Shown here: in pieces, positions 11,563-21,489 of the stretch
Layout of the letters: every line of letters starts with the position of its first letter
Position numbering within the stretch: position 1 is the first letter of the stretch
Source: Isoetes taiwanensis
Taxonomy: Eukaryota; Streptophyta; Lycopodiopsida; Isoetales; Isoetaceae
DNA: 64,000 bases
NCBI GenBank assembly: GCA_021234155.1
Contig: JAJEKV010000003.1
Coordinates: 34,267,166-34,331,165, forward strand
Reading direction: 5' to 3'
Translations under genes and position numbers: made by a program
Notes under the pieces: model-generated
The model's database searches: none
Told to the model about the DNA's origin: nothing
What the model saw: only the letters and a program-made list of their open reading frames with translations

Positions 11563-11917
11563 CATCTCGCACCCCGAAACCGCAGAAGATAATGCCACAC
11601 ACACCACCGACAAAGTTAAACACATAAATTGGTTGTGCATTGAAGACAAAGATGCGAGCACACGAGGCATGCCCTCGACATGAAGGTATTTCAAGAGAGG
11701 AACTCATGGAGAAGACTTGCTCGTTGTTGCACGAGTGTTGTGGTCAACCATATGCATCGGTGTAATAATTTTCACAGATCCTAATCATGCGATTCTTGAC
11801 ACATGAAGTTGGGAGAAGAGTTCTTGGGTGTGACAATTATGAGGTTGTATCCAATGCCGAAAAGAACGTCTATGAGATGCCGGGCTTGTCGCCGAGGCAC
11901 CCCAAACGTATGACTTA

Positions 11918-13132
11918 GTGAGATGGCACAACGACTTTGTGACAAAGGATAATGTTCCCATCTCCAAGGTCATTAAGGGAGTGAGAGAGGACTTCATGGA
12001 AGTGGAGCCATACGCCCTGAAATTCGAAGGGGTGTCTGTTAAAAGAAGACCATATAGAATGATCAATCGAACACGAAAGCCTGCTCCGCCAAGCAAAGGA
12101 GCAAGGAAAATTACTGCCCAAGCGATTCGGGAATTCAAGTCGTCAATTTGCTGCATTCGAAGATGTGCAAATTTTACAACGTGTGAGATCACGTGCATTA
12201 GGACATTCTATTGGAATATGAAAGCAGCAGACAAAACCACCTTCACTTATAACATGCTAGACCTTTGCTCAGAGAATGGTCAGGTGCAGAAACTGATGAT
12301 AAACAACAAACAAGTATGCTTGAAAGCATGGTATACAGCTTATGGTATACCACTGTCTACATTCTACAAATGGCGGAAATTGTTTATGGGGGGGCATAGG
12401 ATAGCTGAACATGGTAACACTGGACTCAAGAAAACCAGATCCCATACCCTGGCTGGGGATGCCATATTAACTATGTACATAGATGAGAATGCAGAGGTCA
12501 TGCCCCATAGATCCAAAGTAACCACAGAAGGTGCAAGGGAGAATGTGAAGCGACTACCCTCTGTCTTGACGAAAAAAGATATTCTTCATGAGGTTGACCA
12601 AGGCGTAATGGAGATGACTGGGAAGCACATATCTCCATCGTCGTTCTTGAATGTATGGAAGGAGCACCACAAAGAGGTTGGAATAGCCAAAAGGATTGCC
12701 TTCTCTAAATGTAATAGTTGTATTGTAATAAAAGAGAAATTAGCCAAGACAAGAGATCCAAGAGAGAGAAGAGAGATGCAGATGGACAGGAAGGCTCACA
12801 TGACTGCTAAGATGTCTTGCAGAAGCCTTTATTGGTCATGGAGAGCTCTTTCACACCGTTCTCCGGAGCATGCACTCACAATCATACACGACAAAATGGA
12901 CCAGAATAAGACAATGTTGCCTAGACTTGAGAAGTTAGTCAAGTCAGTGTGGAGGGGAGAGCGTTTGAAAGTAAGTTTGACTGGTGCACTCATGCATGGC
13001 CATGGCATAGGTGCCTTGGGGCATTTCTCACTTGACCTTTGGAAAGATGACTCTAATTTCCATATTGGGTCATTGAACCATACATTGAAAACTATGGAGG
13101 ATGCCTCTTTGGACAAGCAAGGGGCAATTTGA
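11918..13132 (+). CDS. DUF7869-type transposase-like protein, N-terminal part
   Basis: A 404-residue open frame carries the N-terminal half of a DUF7869-family protein. Recognisable blocks are the CIRRCANFTTCE Cys-rich segment (residues 78-90), VCLKAWYTAYGIPLSTFYKW (about 132-151), a conserved HGNTG, CNSCIVIKEKL (about 266) and HALTIIHDKMDQNKTMLPR (about 323-341). The last block carries the first candidate catalytic Asp. KVSLTGALMHGHGIGALGHF follows. The frame stops at 13132 and the protein resumes in another frame at about 13159, so there is either a small intron or a frameshift. I infer a DDE-type transposase; the family has no established function that I know of. The start may be a continuation of an upstream exon. 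Confidence 0.65.
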   Translation: MRWHNDFVTKDNVPISKVIKGVREDFMEVEPYALKFEGVSVKRRPYRMINRTRKPAPPSKGARKITAQAIREFKSSICCIRRCANFTTCEITCIRTFYWNMKAADKTTFTYNMLDLCSENGQVQKLMINNKQVCLKAWYTAYGIPLSTFYKWRKLFMGGHRIAEHGNTGLKKTRSHTLAGDAILTMYIDENAEVMPHRSKVTTEGARENVKRLPSVLTKKDILHEVDQGVMEMTGKHISPSSFLNVWKEHHKEVGIAKRIAFSKCNSCIVIKEKLAKTRDPRERREMQMDRKAHMTAKMSCRSLYWSWRALSHRSPEHALTIIHDKMDQNKTMLPRLEKLVKSVWRGERLKVSLTGALMHGHGIGALGHFSLDLWKDDSNFHIGSLNHTLKTMEDASLDKQGAI

Positions 13133-13158
13133 GGGAGTCATCCCTTCCGAATGCTTAA

Positions 13159-14442
13159 TGGGGTGCTACAATATTAAACACTCTTGCTTTGAAGACCAAA
13201 AAGGTTAACAACACAGGCATTACTTTTGTGGCCCCACCAGCACCACCGGTGCAGCATAAAAAGCTACCCAGGAGGCTCTACTTGCAATTAGACAATTGTG
13301 CTGGCCAGAATAAAAATAGATATCTTTTCTCTTACCTTTCCTATCTTGTTTCAATGGGTGTTTTTGAGCAAATACAGCTCGGGTTCATGATGGTGGGTCA
13401 CACACACGATGATATTGATGCTCGACGCAGATCAGATGCGCTGACTATTCCGGAGCTTATGCAACTTTTTCGGGAATGCAGCACCAAAGCACCAGCACCA
13501 TACCTAGTGACCGAGGTTCCGGATTGGAAGTCTTTTGTGAAAGGGTACATCCCAGATAAAAAAGATCGATTGATTGGTCACTTGGAACCCCTGCTTTTCA
13601 AGTTCTGTATGAGAGATGGATGGCCTTTAATGTATTACAAGATGAGGCCAGGTCATCGAGAATGGTTGCCTCACAAAGGTATTAGAATGTGGAAAGCGGA
13701 CGAGAATGATTTGCCCATGATGCCTCGGGGCTCGCCAAAGACGGTGATGCCGTATGGTAGCTTAAAAGACATTGGAGCATTAAGATCATCTATTGCAAAA
13801 TATATGATGCACTGGGCCCATATTTCTAGGGGAGGTGAGAACTCGTGGTCTAATGCTTACATGAGTGAAGTTATTGACTACTGGTCAGATCTAATGCGTG
13901 TCCTAAGTGCGGTTCCCACAAGCATTGTAGAAATCAAGGACTTCTGGCCTATCACAAGGCAAGATGTGCTGGTTGAGCCAGAAAGCATGTTGGTTGATGA
14001 GTACGATGCACCCCCGCCTTATGTAGGACCTGCAAAGGATAAGCCTAGAAACCCGGTACAGGTTTTTGACCCATACCAGGATGTAAAGAAAGGTATGTTA
14101 TTGCTTATTAGACCTGGAGATGCTTGTCCGACATGGCTAGGCTATGCAGAAGAGGAGCCCATACAGGATCCCACTCTTCCACATTACGAGGAAGTGCTTG
14201 TGTCTTGGTGGGAGCCAGTGGTGAGGAAAGGAACCACCTATAGCCAGCAGTACAAAGATTGCTGGGAGAAGAAGTGGAGGCCAAATCCAAATGACCCACC
14301 GCGCTACCAACATCTGAAAACTGTTGACTATGGTTGGTTGGTCAAGAACAAGCCATCACAAGTAATGATCCCTACAAGTGTAGGACTCCAGCTCCAAGAA
14401 CTATTAGCTAAAGAAGCTGCTGAAGATGAAGCGGACACTTGA
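13159..14442 (+). CDS. DUF7869-type transposase-like protein, C-terminal part
   Basis: The second frame continues the protein. YLQLDNCAGQNKNRYLFSYL (coded near 13280-13340) is the hallmark second Asp block, and GFMMVGHTHDDIDA (near 13383-13425) holds the third acidic position. Relatives continue with an aromatic/Ser-rich segment after HTHxDID; here the sequence jumps to RRRSDALTIPELMQLF, which suggests a short internal deletion. The last 120 residues (GMLLLIRPGDACPTWLGYAE, VLVSWWEPV, YKDCWEKKW) look like a small beta-rich reader module such as a BAH or chromo-like domain, which is inference. Codon use stays good to the TGA at 14442. The first methionine in the track region is a TTG, so no true start is claimed. 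Confidence 0.65.
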   Translation, partial: WGATILNTLALKTKKVNNTGITFVAPPAPPVQHKKLPRRLYLQLDNCAGQNKNRYLFSYLSYLVSMGVFEQIQLGFMMVGHTHDDIDARRRSDALTIPELMQLFRECSTKAPAPYLVTEVPDWKSFVKGYIPDKKDRLIGHLEPLLFKFCMRDGWPLMYYKMRPGHREWLPHKGIRMWKADENDLPMMPRGSPKTVMPYGSLKDIGALRSSIAKYMMHWAHISRGGENSWSNAYMSEVIDYWSDLMRVLSAVPTSIVEIKDFWPITRQDVLVEPESMLVDEYDAPPPYVGPAKDKPRNPVQVFDPYQDVKKGMLLLIRPGDACPTWLGYAEEEPIQDPTLPHYEEVLVSWWEPVVRKGTTYSQQYKDCWEKKWRPNPNDPPRYQHLKTVDYGWLVKNKPSQVMIPTSVGLQLQELLAKEAAEDEADT

Positions 14443-14616
14443 GGCTATTAAAGGTAAGATATGCATTATTCATCCACTCAGCAACACAACTTTTCTTCTA
14501 CATAACTATTATATCATATATCAATTAAACAAACTTGCATCTTATATAGGTGATGCGTCTTGCATTTTTCATCTTAACACAAGAGCTCTTACACTATATA
14601 CTGTTAAACAGGTGAT

Positions 14617-14859
14617 TCATTCATCATCAGCAGCTGTAGTAGTGATCCCTGATATCTCATAGCTATTGCGCTCAGGAAGCCAAATCAGATGGATCATAAC
14701 ACGAATTGGCTCAGGGCAACAAATCTCAGCGCCCAAAGCTTTTCTTCGCAGGTAGGGATCAAGAAGAAGACCCCTATCTAGGCAACCAACAAGATCAGAG
14801 TGGCTCATTGAGCACTTGATCGCCTCGATGTGGTGAACTGATGAAGGCGTAAAGTCCAT
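14617..14859 (-). CDS. Small protein of unknown family, paralogue A (80 aa)
   Basis: The frame starts at ATG 14859 and ends at 14617. Over 72 residues it aligns without gaps to the neighbouring 76-aa protein, with 30 identities by my count. Shared positions include HI, KC, DL, LDP, KA.G, RV, H, WLP, YE, IT and a final DDE. No signal peptide or membrane segment is visible and I recognise no family. A TATA box (TATAAAAG, minus strand) lies at 14895-14902. The gene converges on the DUF7869-type gene, whose stop is 175 bases away. Conservation of both the frame and the start supports real coding, at least in the recent past. Confidence 0.55.
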   Translation of the reverse strand: MDFTPSSVHHIEAIKCSMSHSDLVGCLDRGLLLDPYLRRKALGAEICCPEPIRVMIHLIWLPERNSYEISGITTTAADDE

Positions 14860-14894
14860 GGGAGATGAATGAACTTTAGCCCCGAAGTGAGAAG

Positions 14895-14902
14895 CTTTTA
14901 TA
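14895..14902 (-). promoter_or_regulatory. TATA box of small gene A
   Basis: TATAAAAG on the minus strand, 36 bases upstream of the ATG at 14859. The surrounding CTTCACTATAAAAG context recurs in front of the paralogous gene B, so the promoter was duplicated together with the coding region. Confidence 0.55.
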
Positions 14903-15123
14903 GTGAAGTAGAATTATTGAGGTGAATTATTGGGGTAGACTTTTCCGCCATTATTGCGCGTGTATAAGACTGTTGTATACATACAAGTATAATACATCTT
15001 TCGTATGGATTAAGCTTATTACATTCTTACTTACTATAGAAGTGCTCATATATCATTATCATATACATCCTTACATAGTTCATAGGTACTCATGTCATTA
15101 TTATATCCTTAGCAGATACAGAT

Positions 15124-15354
15124 TCACTCATCATCAACACCAAAGCTCGTGATGCTATTCAGCTCATAGATCTCCTGATCAGGAAGCCAGTAAATGTGGA
15201 CCACAACACGAGTGAGCTTCTTGCAAGCACTAGCAGGACCATCAGCTTTAGATTGGAGCCATGGATCAAGATTAACACCATTTCTTGCGCATTCATTCAG
15301 ATCGTTGTAGCTCAAGTAGCACTTGAAAGATCGGATGTGCTCTAGACGAGGCAT
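15124..15354 (-). CDS. Small protein of unknown family, paralogue B (76 aa)
   Basis: The frame starts at ATG 15354 and ends at 15124. It is the tandem paralogue of the 80-aa protein 500 bases away, in the same orientation. Its core reads EHIRSFKCYLSYNDL, NLDPWL, RVVVHIYWLPDQ, YELNSIT and ends in DDE. Similarity also extends upstream through the TATA box to about 15500, including a shared GCCATTATTG word and ACAAGTATAA, so a unit of roughly 500 bp was duplicated. The Harbinger-type element begins at 15500, at the edge of that unit. Function is unknown. Confidence 0.55.
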   Translation of the reverse strand: MPRLEHIRSFKCYLSYNDLNECARNGVNLDPWLQSKADGPASACKKLTRVVVHIYWLPDQEIYELNSITSFGVDDE

Positions 15355-15401
15355 CGAGGAAGCCGTGGAAGATGAATGACCTCTACCCCCGAGTCGAACT
15401 G

Positions 15402-15409
15402 TTTTTATA
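15402..15409 (-). promoter_or_regulatory. TATA box of small gene B
   Basis: TATAAAAA on the minus strand, 48 bases upstream of the ATG at 15354, in the context CTTCACTATAAAAAC that matches gene A. Confidence 0.55.
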
Positions 15410-15499
15410 GTGAAGTAAAATTATTGATGTGAATTATTGGTGTAGAATGTAGGGCCATTATTGGGCTTCTACAAGTATCATGTACACGTACAAGTATAA

Positions 15500-16661
15500 G
15501 GCCGTTTTTCCATAGCAGTCTTATTTTGTGGCTGTCATATTTTTATAAGACACCCTTTTGGGCTCCATGTCAGCTCCATGTCATGTATATGACATGTCCT
15601 AAAAAAACAGTTTTCCATTACTTAAATATAAGACACATACTTTTAATATAAGACATGTCTTATAATTTCGCTTTTCCACACTGCAGCAATTCAACCTGTA
15701 AACACTCAAAGCTATGAATTTGAATTCGAACTGCAGCAATTCAACCTGTAAACACTCAAAGCTATGGATTTGAATTCGAATGTCAAAGTGACGGATCAAT
15801 TTGAATTAAAAGTCAAATGAATTCAAATTCAAGTGAGCAATGCTGCAATGGATCCTGTTGAAAGGAATTAAAATTCAAGTGACTCGCAATGGATCCACAT
15901 TCTTACATGCCAATTCCACAAATAATGATCCCGCTCACATTAATCCCGCTTCATCACAGGAAGATCCCTTGCATGATCCTTGATTGTTGCGCCTGCCAAT
16001 CCTAATTATGCAAACAATTCAAATACTTCAGCTCCTTCATTTTTTCTAGAGAAAGAAGTGTTTTTACCTTTGTCTGCTGCCATCTGAGCATGTTCTTGCA
16101 TTAAATCCAATAATCTGCCATATTCTTTCCATAGCTTTTTGGTCTTCATGCCAAAGCTAAGAATCTTGATGGGAGAAACGGTGGTAGAATCAAGCTTTGT
16201 GGAGGCCAAATATGCCATAATATGCCATAATATGTTAACAAGTGCAGGAGGAGGTCGATCCATCAGCCAGAAGCCCTTTTGCGATAATATGCTGCCACCA
16301 AATCTGTGACCCGCTCAAATCTGCCAATCCATGTGTGATCTTGCTTGCATGCTTGGGGTGCAACAGAGTTGCGCTTTGTGCCATAACGGAGGCGACTGCA
16401 ATTTTTGATGACAGTGGCCACAGATCCGGCATATCTTTTCTAGGACACCCTAAAATTGCGTGAAGCCACTATTGGCAATTTTTTTGTTGCTCATTTTGTG
16501 GCGGGGATTTCCCTCGGAAAAAATGTGACACCATTTTTGTACGGACTTGAAATAAGATGTGTCTTAAAAGTGACCATGGAAAAACCATGGTGTCGTATAT
16601 AATGATGTGGCCCAATGACAGTTCAATAATTTTAAGATAGAAGGGTCGTGGAAAAAGGGCC
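15500..16661. mobile_element. PIF/Harbinger-type TIR element with TAA target duplication
   Basis: The left end is GGCCGTTTTTCCATAG and the right end, reverse-complemented, is GGCCCTTTTTCCACGA: 13 of the first 14 bases agree. Both ends are flanked by TAA (15497-15499 and 16662-16664), the three-base duplication expected for PIF/Harbinger elements. The 1,162-bp element has two overlapping minus-strand open frames (16006-16263 and 16235-16432, including KKLWKEYGRLLDLMQEHAQM) that I do not recognise, so it is probably non-autonomous. Confidence 0.75.
15680..15779. repeat. Two 50-bp tandem units inside the Harbinger-type element
   Basis: The 50-bp unit starting ACTGCAGCAATTCAACCTGT occurs at 15680-15729 and again at 15730-15779 with a single mismatch seen. 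It ends in TTTGAATTCGA, so EcoRI-like GAATTC words also recur just after it. Confidence 0.9.
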
Positions 16662-16664
16662 TAA

Positions 16665-18576
16665 CACATAATTTGTATGTATATGTGTATGTTAATTATC
16701 TCATGTTTCTTGGGCTCGGGAACTAGGTGAAAGTATTTGTGCTTGAGCAAATTAGGTGTGCTTAAAATTCTCAAAATTGCGTTATTTTCTCCAATTAATG
16801 AAATCATGCTTTACAGGTTTGTCTCTTTATTTTGCTCTCTTCTGCAAGTGTTGTACTTATGTAGGTGTTGATCCGCAATCAAGGTTTAAACGTAGAGGCT
16901 TATTTCTACTTGATTTAGTTTTACTTTATTTATTTAGTGGAAGAATTTGAAGCAATCATTTGTCCCATGATAATAAGCAGGCAAAAATCCTGATAAATCT
17001 TGCAGGTTTGCTATTTCATGGGGCAACATAAAAGGATTATGCTGATGCAAATAAAAATAATGACTATTTTCCAGGAAACATCCACATTCTTACATGCCAT
17101 TTTCTGAAATCTGTATCAAAATCCAAGCATGTGGCATTAATAACAGGCCATAGACCATGCTCCAGTACATAATGTATGTTTTTAGTCTGCAATATGGCAA
17201 TATTGCAGACTCTCATTATCTGACAACTTGATTAATGCAACAGATATTGGAGAGTGTACGAAATCAAAGAAGAATGTTGAAATACAAGGAATGATTACAT
17301 TTGGCTGCATGGCTCTGGAAGTAAGACTTTAGGATACTGGCAACTCATGAATGGCTTGCATTTGCATTATACCGCAGGTGTTTAACTTTGAAAACCAAGG
17401 CTCCAGGTTTGTGACATTGGGAGTCAGGGATCTCCTAGGCTACTATAAATTGAAGGTGATCCCATGATTCCATTCATGTATTTCTCTTTAAGACGTTCTT
17501 GGTGAGTAAGGAAGTACAGACTACTGGGCATAGTATGATCCTGTGGCAACTGTAATACTGCTACATACTCTTAACATTTAGTTATGATGTTTACTTCATC
17601 ACCGTCTCATATCCTCATGTTAACTCAAGGAGTCCAACTTTGATCATCTTGAGTGCCATGCCAGGTGACACCATGGAGGAAATCCGGCACAATTCAATAA
17701 ACTGACTCTATTCATGAAGCAAAATTGTGATTGCACTATTTCATTCTTATGTTGCTCATATATGTGCAGACTCACGACGAACTATCACATAATGTTTTTA
17801 GTTAGATGTACCTAAATTTCAAAGTAGTAAAAGGACTAGCCTTGAAACTGAACATGAACATGTGTTGTACATGCTTTTTAGGACATGCACATCTGTCACG
17901 AATGTTTTTAGTTGGTTACACCTAAACTTTAATGTGGTAAAAGAACTAGCTTGAAACCAAACGCCTGTTGCCTTTATATGCTCTATAGTATATGCCTTGC
18001 TTAATGCCTCAGAAATGGAGCCAAAAACTGATGCAATTTCATAAAAAATTGGACAATATGTGGCATAAAGCAAAAAAATATTTAAAGTTGAGTGGCTAAA
18101 ATAATGCCTGGCTAAAGCATTACATTATAAACAATACTAATTGAGCAAGCCTGGCTAAAGCATTACATTGTAAGCAACTTAACAATCACACAAATTGCTC
18201 TTTATGGACATTGCATTGCTTCTAATTCTACCATTATACTAATAGTTCTACCTTACCATTTGCTTTTAATTCTACCATACCAAAACCCGCACTATTTTCC
18301 TTAGCATTGATGTGATTTTGCATTGGCCATTTTAGGTTTGGATTTTCAATTTTCTTGACTTAATTTAGTCTTTTTGGGTTGTATAGCTATACATGCCAGT
18401 GAGTGTTTATATCTTCAACACCTTAAGGGGAAAAAACAACTCTAACCTCAAGCTCTTGCTCATGCATTAAAAGGGAGAGCTACCACACAATTGAAAGCAA
18501 AGTGTGAAGCAGAATCCGAACTTATAGGTTCTCAAGTGAGGGTCACTATAAACAACCTTACACGTTTCAAACAATT
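16665..18576. other. Non-coding stretch, interior of a Helitron ending at 18604
   Basis: No gene is recognised. Part or all of this belongs to the Helitron whose 3' end is at 18604, but its 5' end was not found. A diverged tandem repeat of about 107 bp is visible: TGTTTTTAGTTAGATGTACC near 17793 recurs as TGTTTTTAGTTGGTTACACC near 17904. A second small duplication, CTGGCTAAAGCATTACATT, occurs at 18109 and 18150. Confidence 0.5.
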
Positions 18577-18604
18577 GCCCAGCAACACTGGGCACCATTA
18601 CTAG
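18577..18604 (+). mobile_element. Helitron 3' terminus
   Basis: Hairpin GCCCAGCAACACTGGGC (18577-18593), seven bases, then CTAG (18601-18604) followed by host T. The host sequence TTGTAAAAGAATAG after it matches 31562 onward, where it is preceded by A. That gives the canonical A^T insertion site. The 5' terminus was not located. Confidence 0.75.
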
Positions 18605-18787
18605 TTGTAAAAGAATAGTATGAAATCAGATTATAGAAAGATGAACTACAACATGAGAAAGTGAGCCCCATAGGAACATGAGATAGTTCGCAAAATTAGG
18701 CGAAAGAGATAGGTCATGAGCAAAACTATAAGAACATGGGCTAGATCATATTATCATATGCTGGGATTAAGTAGCAAGAATACAGAT

Positions 18788-18960
18788 AAGAATAGAATAG
18801 AATAGAATAGAATAGAATAGAATAGAATAGAATAGAATAGAATAGAATAGAATAGAATAGAATAGAATAGAGTTTTTATCGTCCACGGAGGCCAATCGGC
18901 CTATGGGACCCAAACAGGAGGCGCAGTTCAAGCGTATTACTGTCCCCCCCCCCCAAGGGT
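18788..18960 (-). mobile_element. Truncated LINE 3' end with (ATTCT)n tail
   Basis: Read on the minus strand, GGGTCCCATAGGCCGATTGG, CTCCGTGGACGATAAAAAC and then an (ATTCT)n simple repeat of about 16 units. The same terminal words, in plus orientation, end the decayed LINE at 52650. This is therefore a severely 5'-truncated copy of that LINE family. Confidence 0.65.
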
Positions 18961-20049
18961 CGTTTGGGGGAAAAACGTGACAGGAATAGGTTTGCTGTCA
19001 AATTGTACAAATACAAAATACAAGTACAAATATATATATCATGGGGGGGAAAATATGTACACGTATCAGGTAAGTGCCCGAGGACCGAGCTGATCTTGGC
19101 GATCCATGATTTCTTGAAGGTATGATCCCAACAAAGAACTTCCTTATCAAAATAGGATCGAGGGCGAAGATCAAAGGATTATGGCCAAAGAAGAGTCAAT
19201 CCAAGCAGGGAGAAGCCCCTCCCCTGCATGATTTCAAAGAATAGAGAATAAGATATTGCTGAGAGAGATGAGGAAGTGCTGATGAGATGTTGATGAGGAA
19301 CCTCGCCTAAAAGAGCGATCTCCCAACCAGATATACCATGCAATGCAAGCATGCATATGCATGCTCACCCCCTCTAGAATCTCAGATCGATGGGATTGTT
19401 AATCTGACATATATGCATATGGCATAACAAAAACATATCAATGGTACACCAGGAAAGTGCATAATTTACAATTAACGTGTATTGTGTTTCCGTCTATGGG
19501 TACTAAAGAGGCCATCTAAAACATTTCTTTTCTTTTCTTTTCTTTTCATTTCGTATTACAATATTTGCCCATTTATATAGTGTTTTGAGATAAGAATTAG
19601 CATGTGTGTAACGTGTCAAGTCAAGAGTGATCAAAAGTAAGACAAATAGAACTATGAGCAACTACAAACTCCGTCCAGGCGAAGAGGATATTATACACTG
19701 TGCCTCTGTCCTAAAGGCCAAAAAATAGTCTTAATCCTCCCAAACTTTTCATTGTCAACGAAGATATAAAATTGGTGTGGGCCATGTGGTTTTTATCAAA
19801 CGTCAATTCCAGCTCGTAAACGACTTCAATGCCAATAGCACCCATGTGCAAATATGGGAATGTAGTTGTGCAATTGTAGAAAATATATGACCACTAAAAG
19901 TGAGTGCCAAAGTTTTGTTAGCATTACAATAATTTCCTCATTTCTCATTTTTCACTTCTAAAGTTTCCTTTCGTGGTCCAGACCACTTATCTTGGGACGC
20001 ACATGCTCTACCACATTGGATCTCTTGCTATTTATCATTTTATATTACA

Positions 20050-20078
20050 AGAAATTTAAGGCCGCCGCGAACATTTCT
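20050..20078. repeat. GC foldback palindrome, deleted copy
   Basis: AGAAATTTAAGGCCGCCGCG followed by AACATTTCT. It is a copy of the palindrome at 34654 that has lost the left GCGGCGGCCAA arm. Confidence 0.65.
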
Positions 20079-20599
20079 CTTCATCGAGTTGGTGTCATTT
20101 CAAGGTGAAATTTTTTGACTAAATACTAATAGGCAAGAATATTTAAATCCATGAAATAAGTTTCTTTGAAGGGAAATTTTTAAAAATGCCCCTATATTTT
20201 AGTATAATTGTAAAAATGCCCTTACATTTTTAATAATTGTTAAAATGCCCGTAAGTAGACCGTGAATTCGTTGCTATTCCCCAGACCTTCTTGAAGCTCA
20301 AGGATTGCATTTTCGTTTTGAACACGCTGCTTATATTTATATAAGCGATTTTAATGTCGAATTTGCCCATTTGTGTCCAGCAATATTGGACAGGCATTGC
20401 GGTTTTTTTACAGGCGAAGTAGGCTAACTCTTTCGTTTGCAGGACCTGAAGTTAATTTATCATAGTAGAAGCGGATTTGAAGTTGATCCGACAAAGTAAA
20501 GTGGATTCGGCATAATAGAAGCTAATTTGACAAAGCTAATTCGGCATATGACATAGCTAATTTGTCATAGTAGAAGTGGGCCTGAAGCTAATCCGGCAG

Positions 20600-20837
20600 T
20601 TTTAAAGGTGATTCGGCAAAACTTGAGGTAAACAACAGACGATTTTTGAAGAAAATACTAGTTTTGGCAGTGCATACATTGCCGATTAGACATAGTCGAT
20701 TTTGGGGCAATGGCTGTAAGGATGTCCTTCTGGAACAGATTATGGCTGTAGAATGCAATGTCCAGCAAAAACCAAGTAAAAGTTGTCGCAAGAAGATGGA
20801 GGCCATGTCTTCTCGCAAATTCTTGGCTAAAAAGGCT
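20600..20837 (-). pseudogene. PHT1: PHT1 phosphate transporter fragment, copy 1, 3' part
   Basis: The minus strand encodes [20 protein letters not shown] then [12 protein letters not shown], the conserved segment of PHT1 inorganic phosphate transporters (major facilitator superfamily) after the central loop. After about 20660 the frame leaves the PHT1 sequence. The fragment is interrupted upstream by the insertion starting at 20843 and its 5' continuation is at 24720-25230. Intact PHT1 proteins are about 530 aa plasma-membrane proton/phosphate symporters; this piece lacks most of that and cannot work. Confidence 0.75.
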
Positions 20838-20872
20838 ATATTCACAAAACACAAAACCATATTCACAAAATG

Positions 20873-20972
20873 TTTTACTTAACACAAACCATTAACACAA
20901 AACGAACATTATGAACACAAACCATTGCATTAGATGGTTTGTGTTAATAATGTTAGTTTGTGTTAAGTAAAA
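20873..20972. mobile_element. Foldback MITE of about 100 bp
   Basis: TTTTACTTAACACAAAC at 20873-20889 is exactly repeated as its complement GTTTGTGTTAAGTAAAA at 20956-20972. The arms continue with further AACACAAACCATT similarity, so nearly the whole 100 bp can fold on itself. It is nested close to the left end of the larger insertion. Confidence 0.8.
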
Positions 20973-21489
20973 AAAAAAATTGGCCCCTTCGGGGCCTTAA
21001 GGATGGTGTAGGGGTGTAGATATAGATATTACCTAATACTCTAATGATGGATGGTATATCATAGCCTCACAAATCTAACAAACTAGAGGTGCTCAAATTA
21101 TGGAAACGCATAGAATTAGACATATAATATTAATACCAATGTATAATATTATCCAATACAAGAATTTAGCGCTGGGAGAGCCATCACCTTTTGTTGTTTT
21201 TTTTTCAAGATTACGTACAATAATATTTTTTTACAAAATAGAGATTAAGTCGTTCTAATTTATTTGTACATAGGGCGGCCTCTTTTTTTGTTTCCCTCCT
21301 CAGACATTGCTTTTTGCCGCGGAATTGCAATGTGAGTAAATAAAACATGAATAAGGTCAGTGATAACACCACCAAAGTCATTTATACACATTTCCATCTT
21401 TGTTATAGTGCTAAGATGCATGATTAAGATTATGCATGATTATTCTAGTTTTATGAAGATCAGCTCGCAACTGCTCAAAATGTGATGAT

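Larger units (their letters stand above)
18605..20837. repeat. Large duplicated unit, copy 1, left part
   Basis: This stretch matches 31562-33247, then 34612-34810, then 38549-39190, with only small differences. It contains a LINE 3' end with a pentanucleotide tail, a GC foldback palindrome and part of a PHT1 fragment. It continues at 24720 after the 3.87-kb insertion. Comparison of the two copies reveals all later insertions in each. Confidence 0.85.

Noticed and set aside
11785-12198. 137-aa minus frame opposite the DUF7869-type gene
   Set aside because: Shadow of the well-supported plus-strand coding region.
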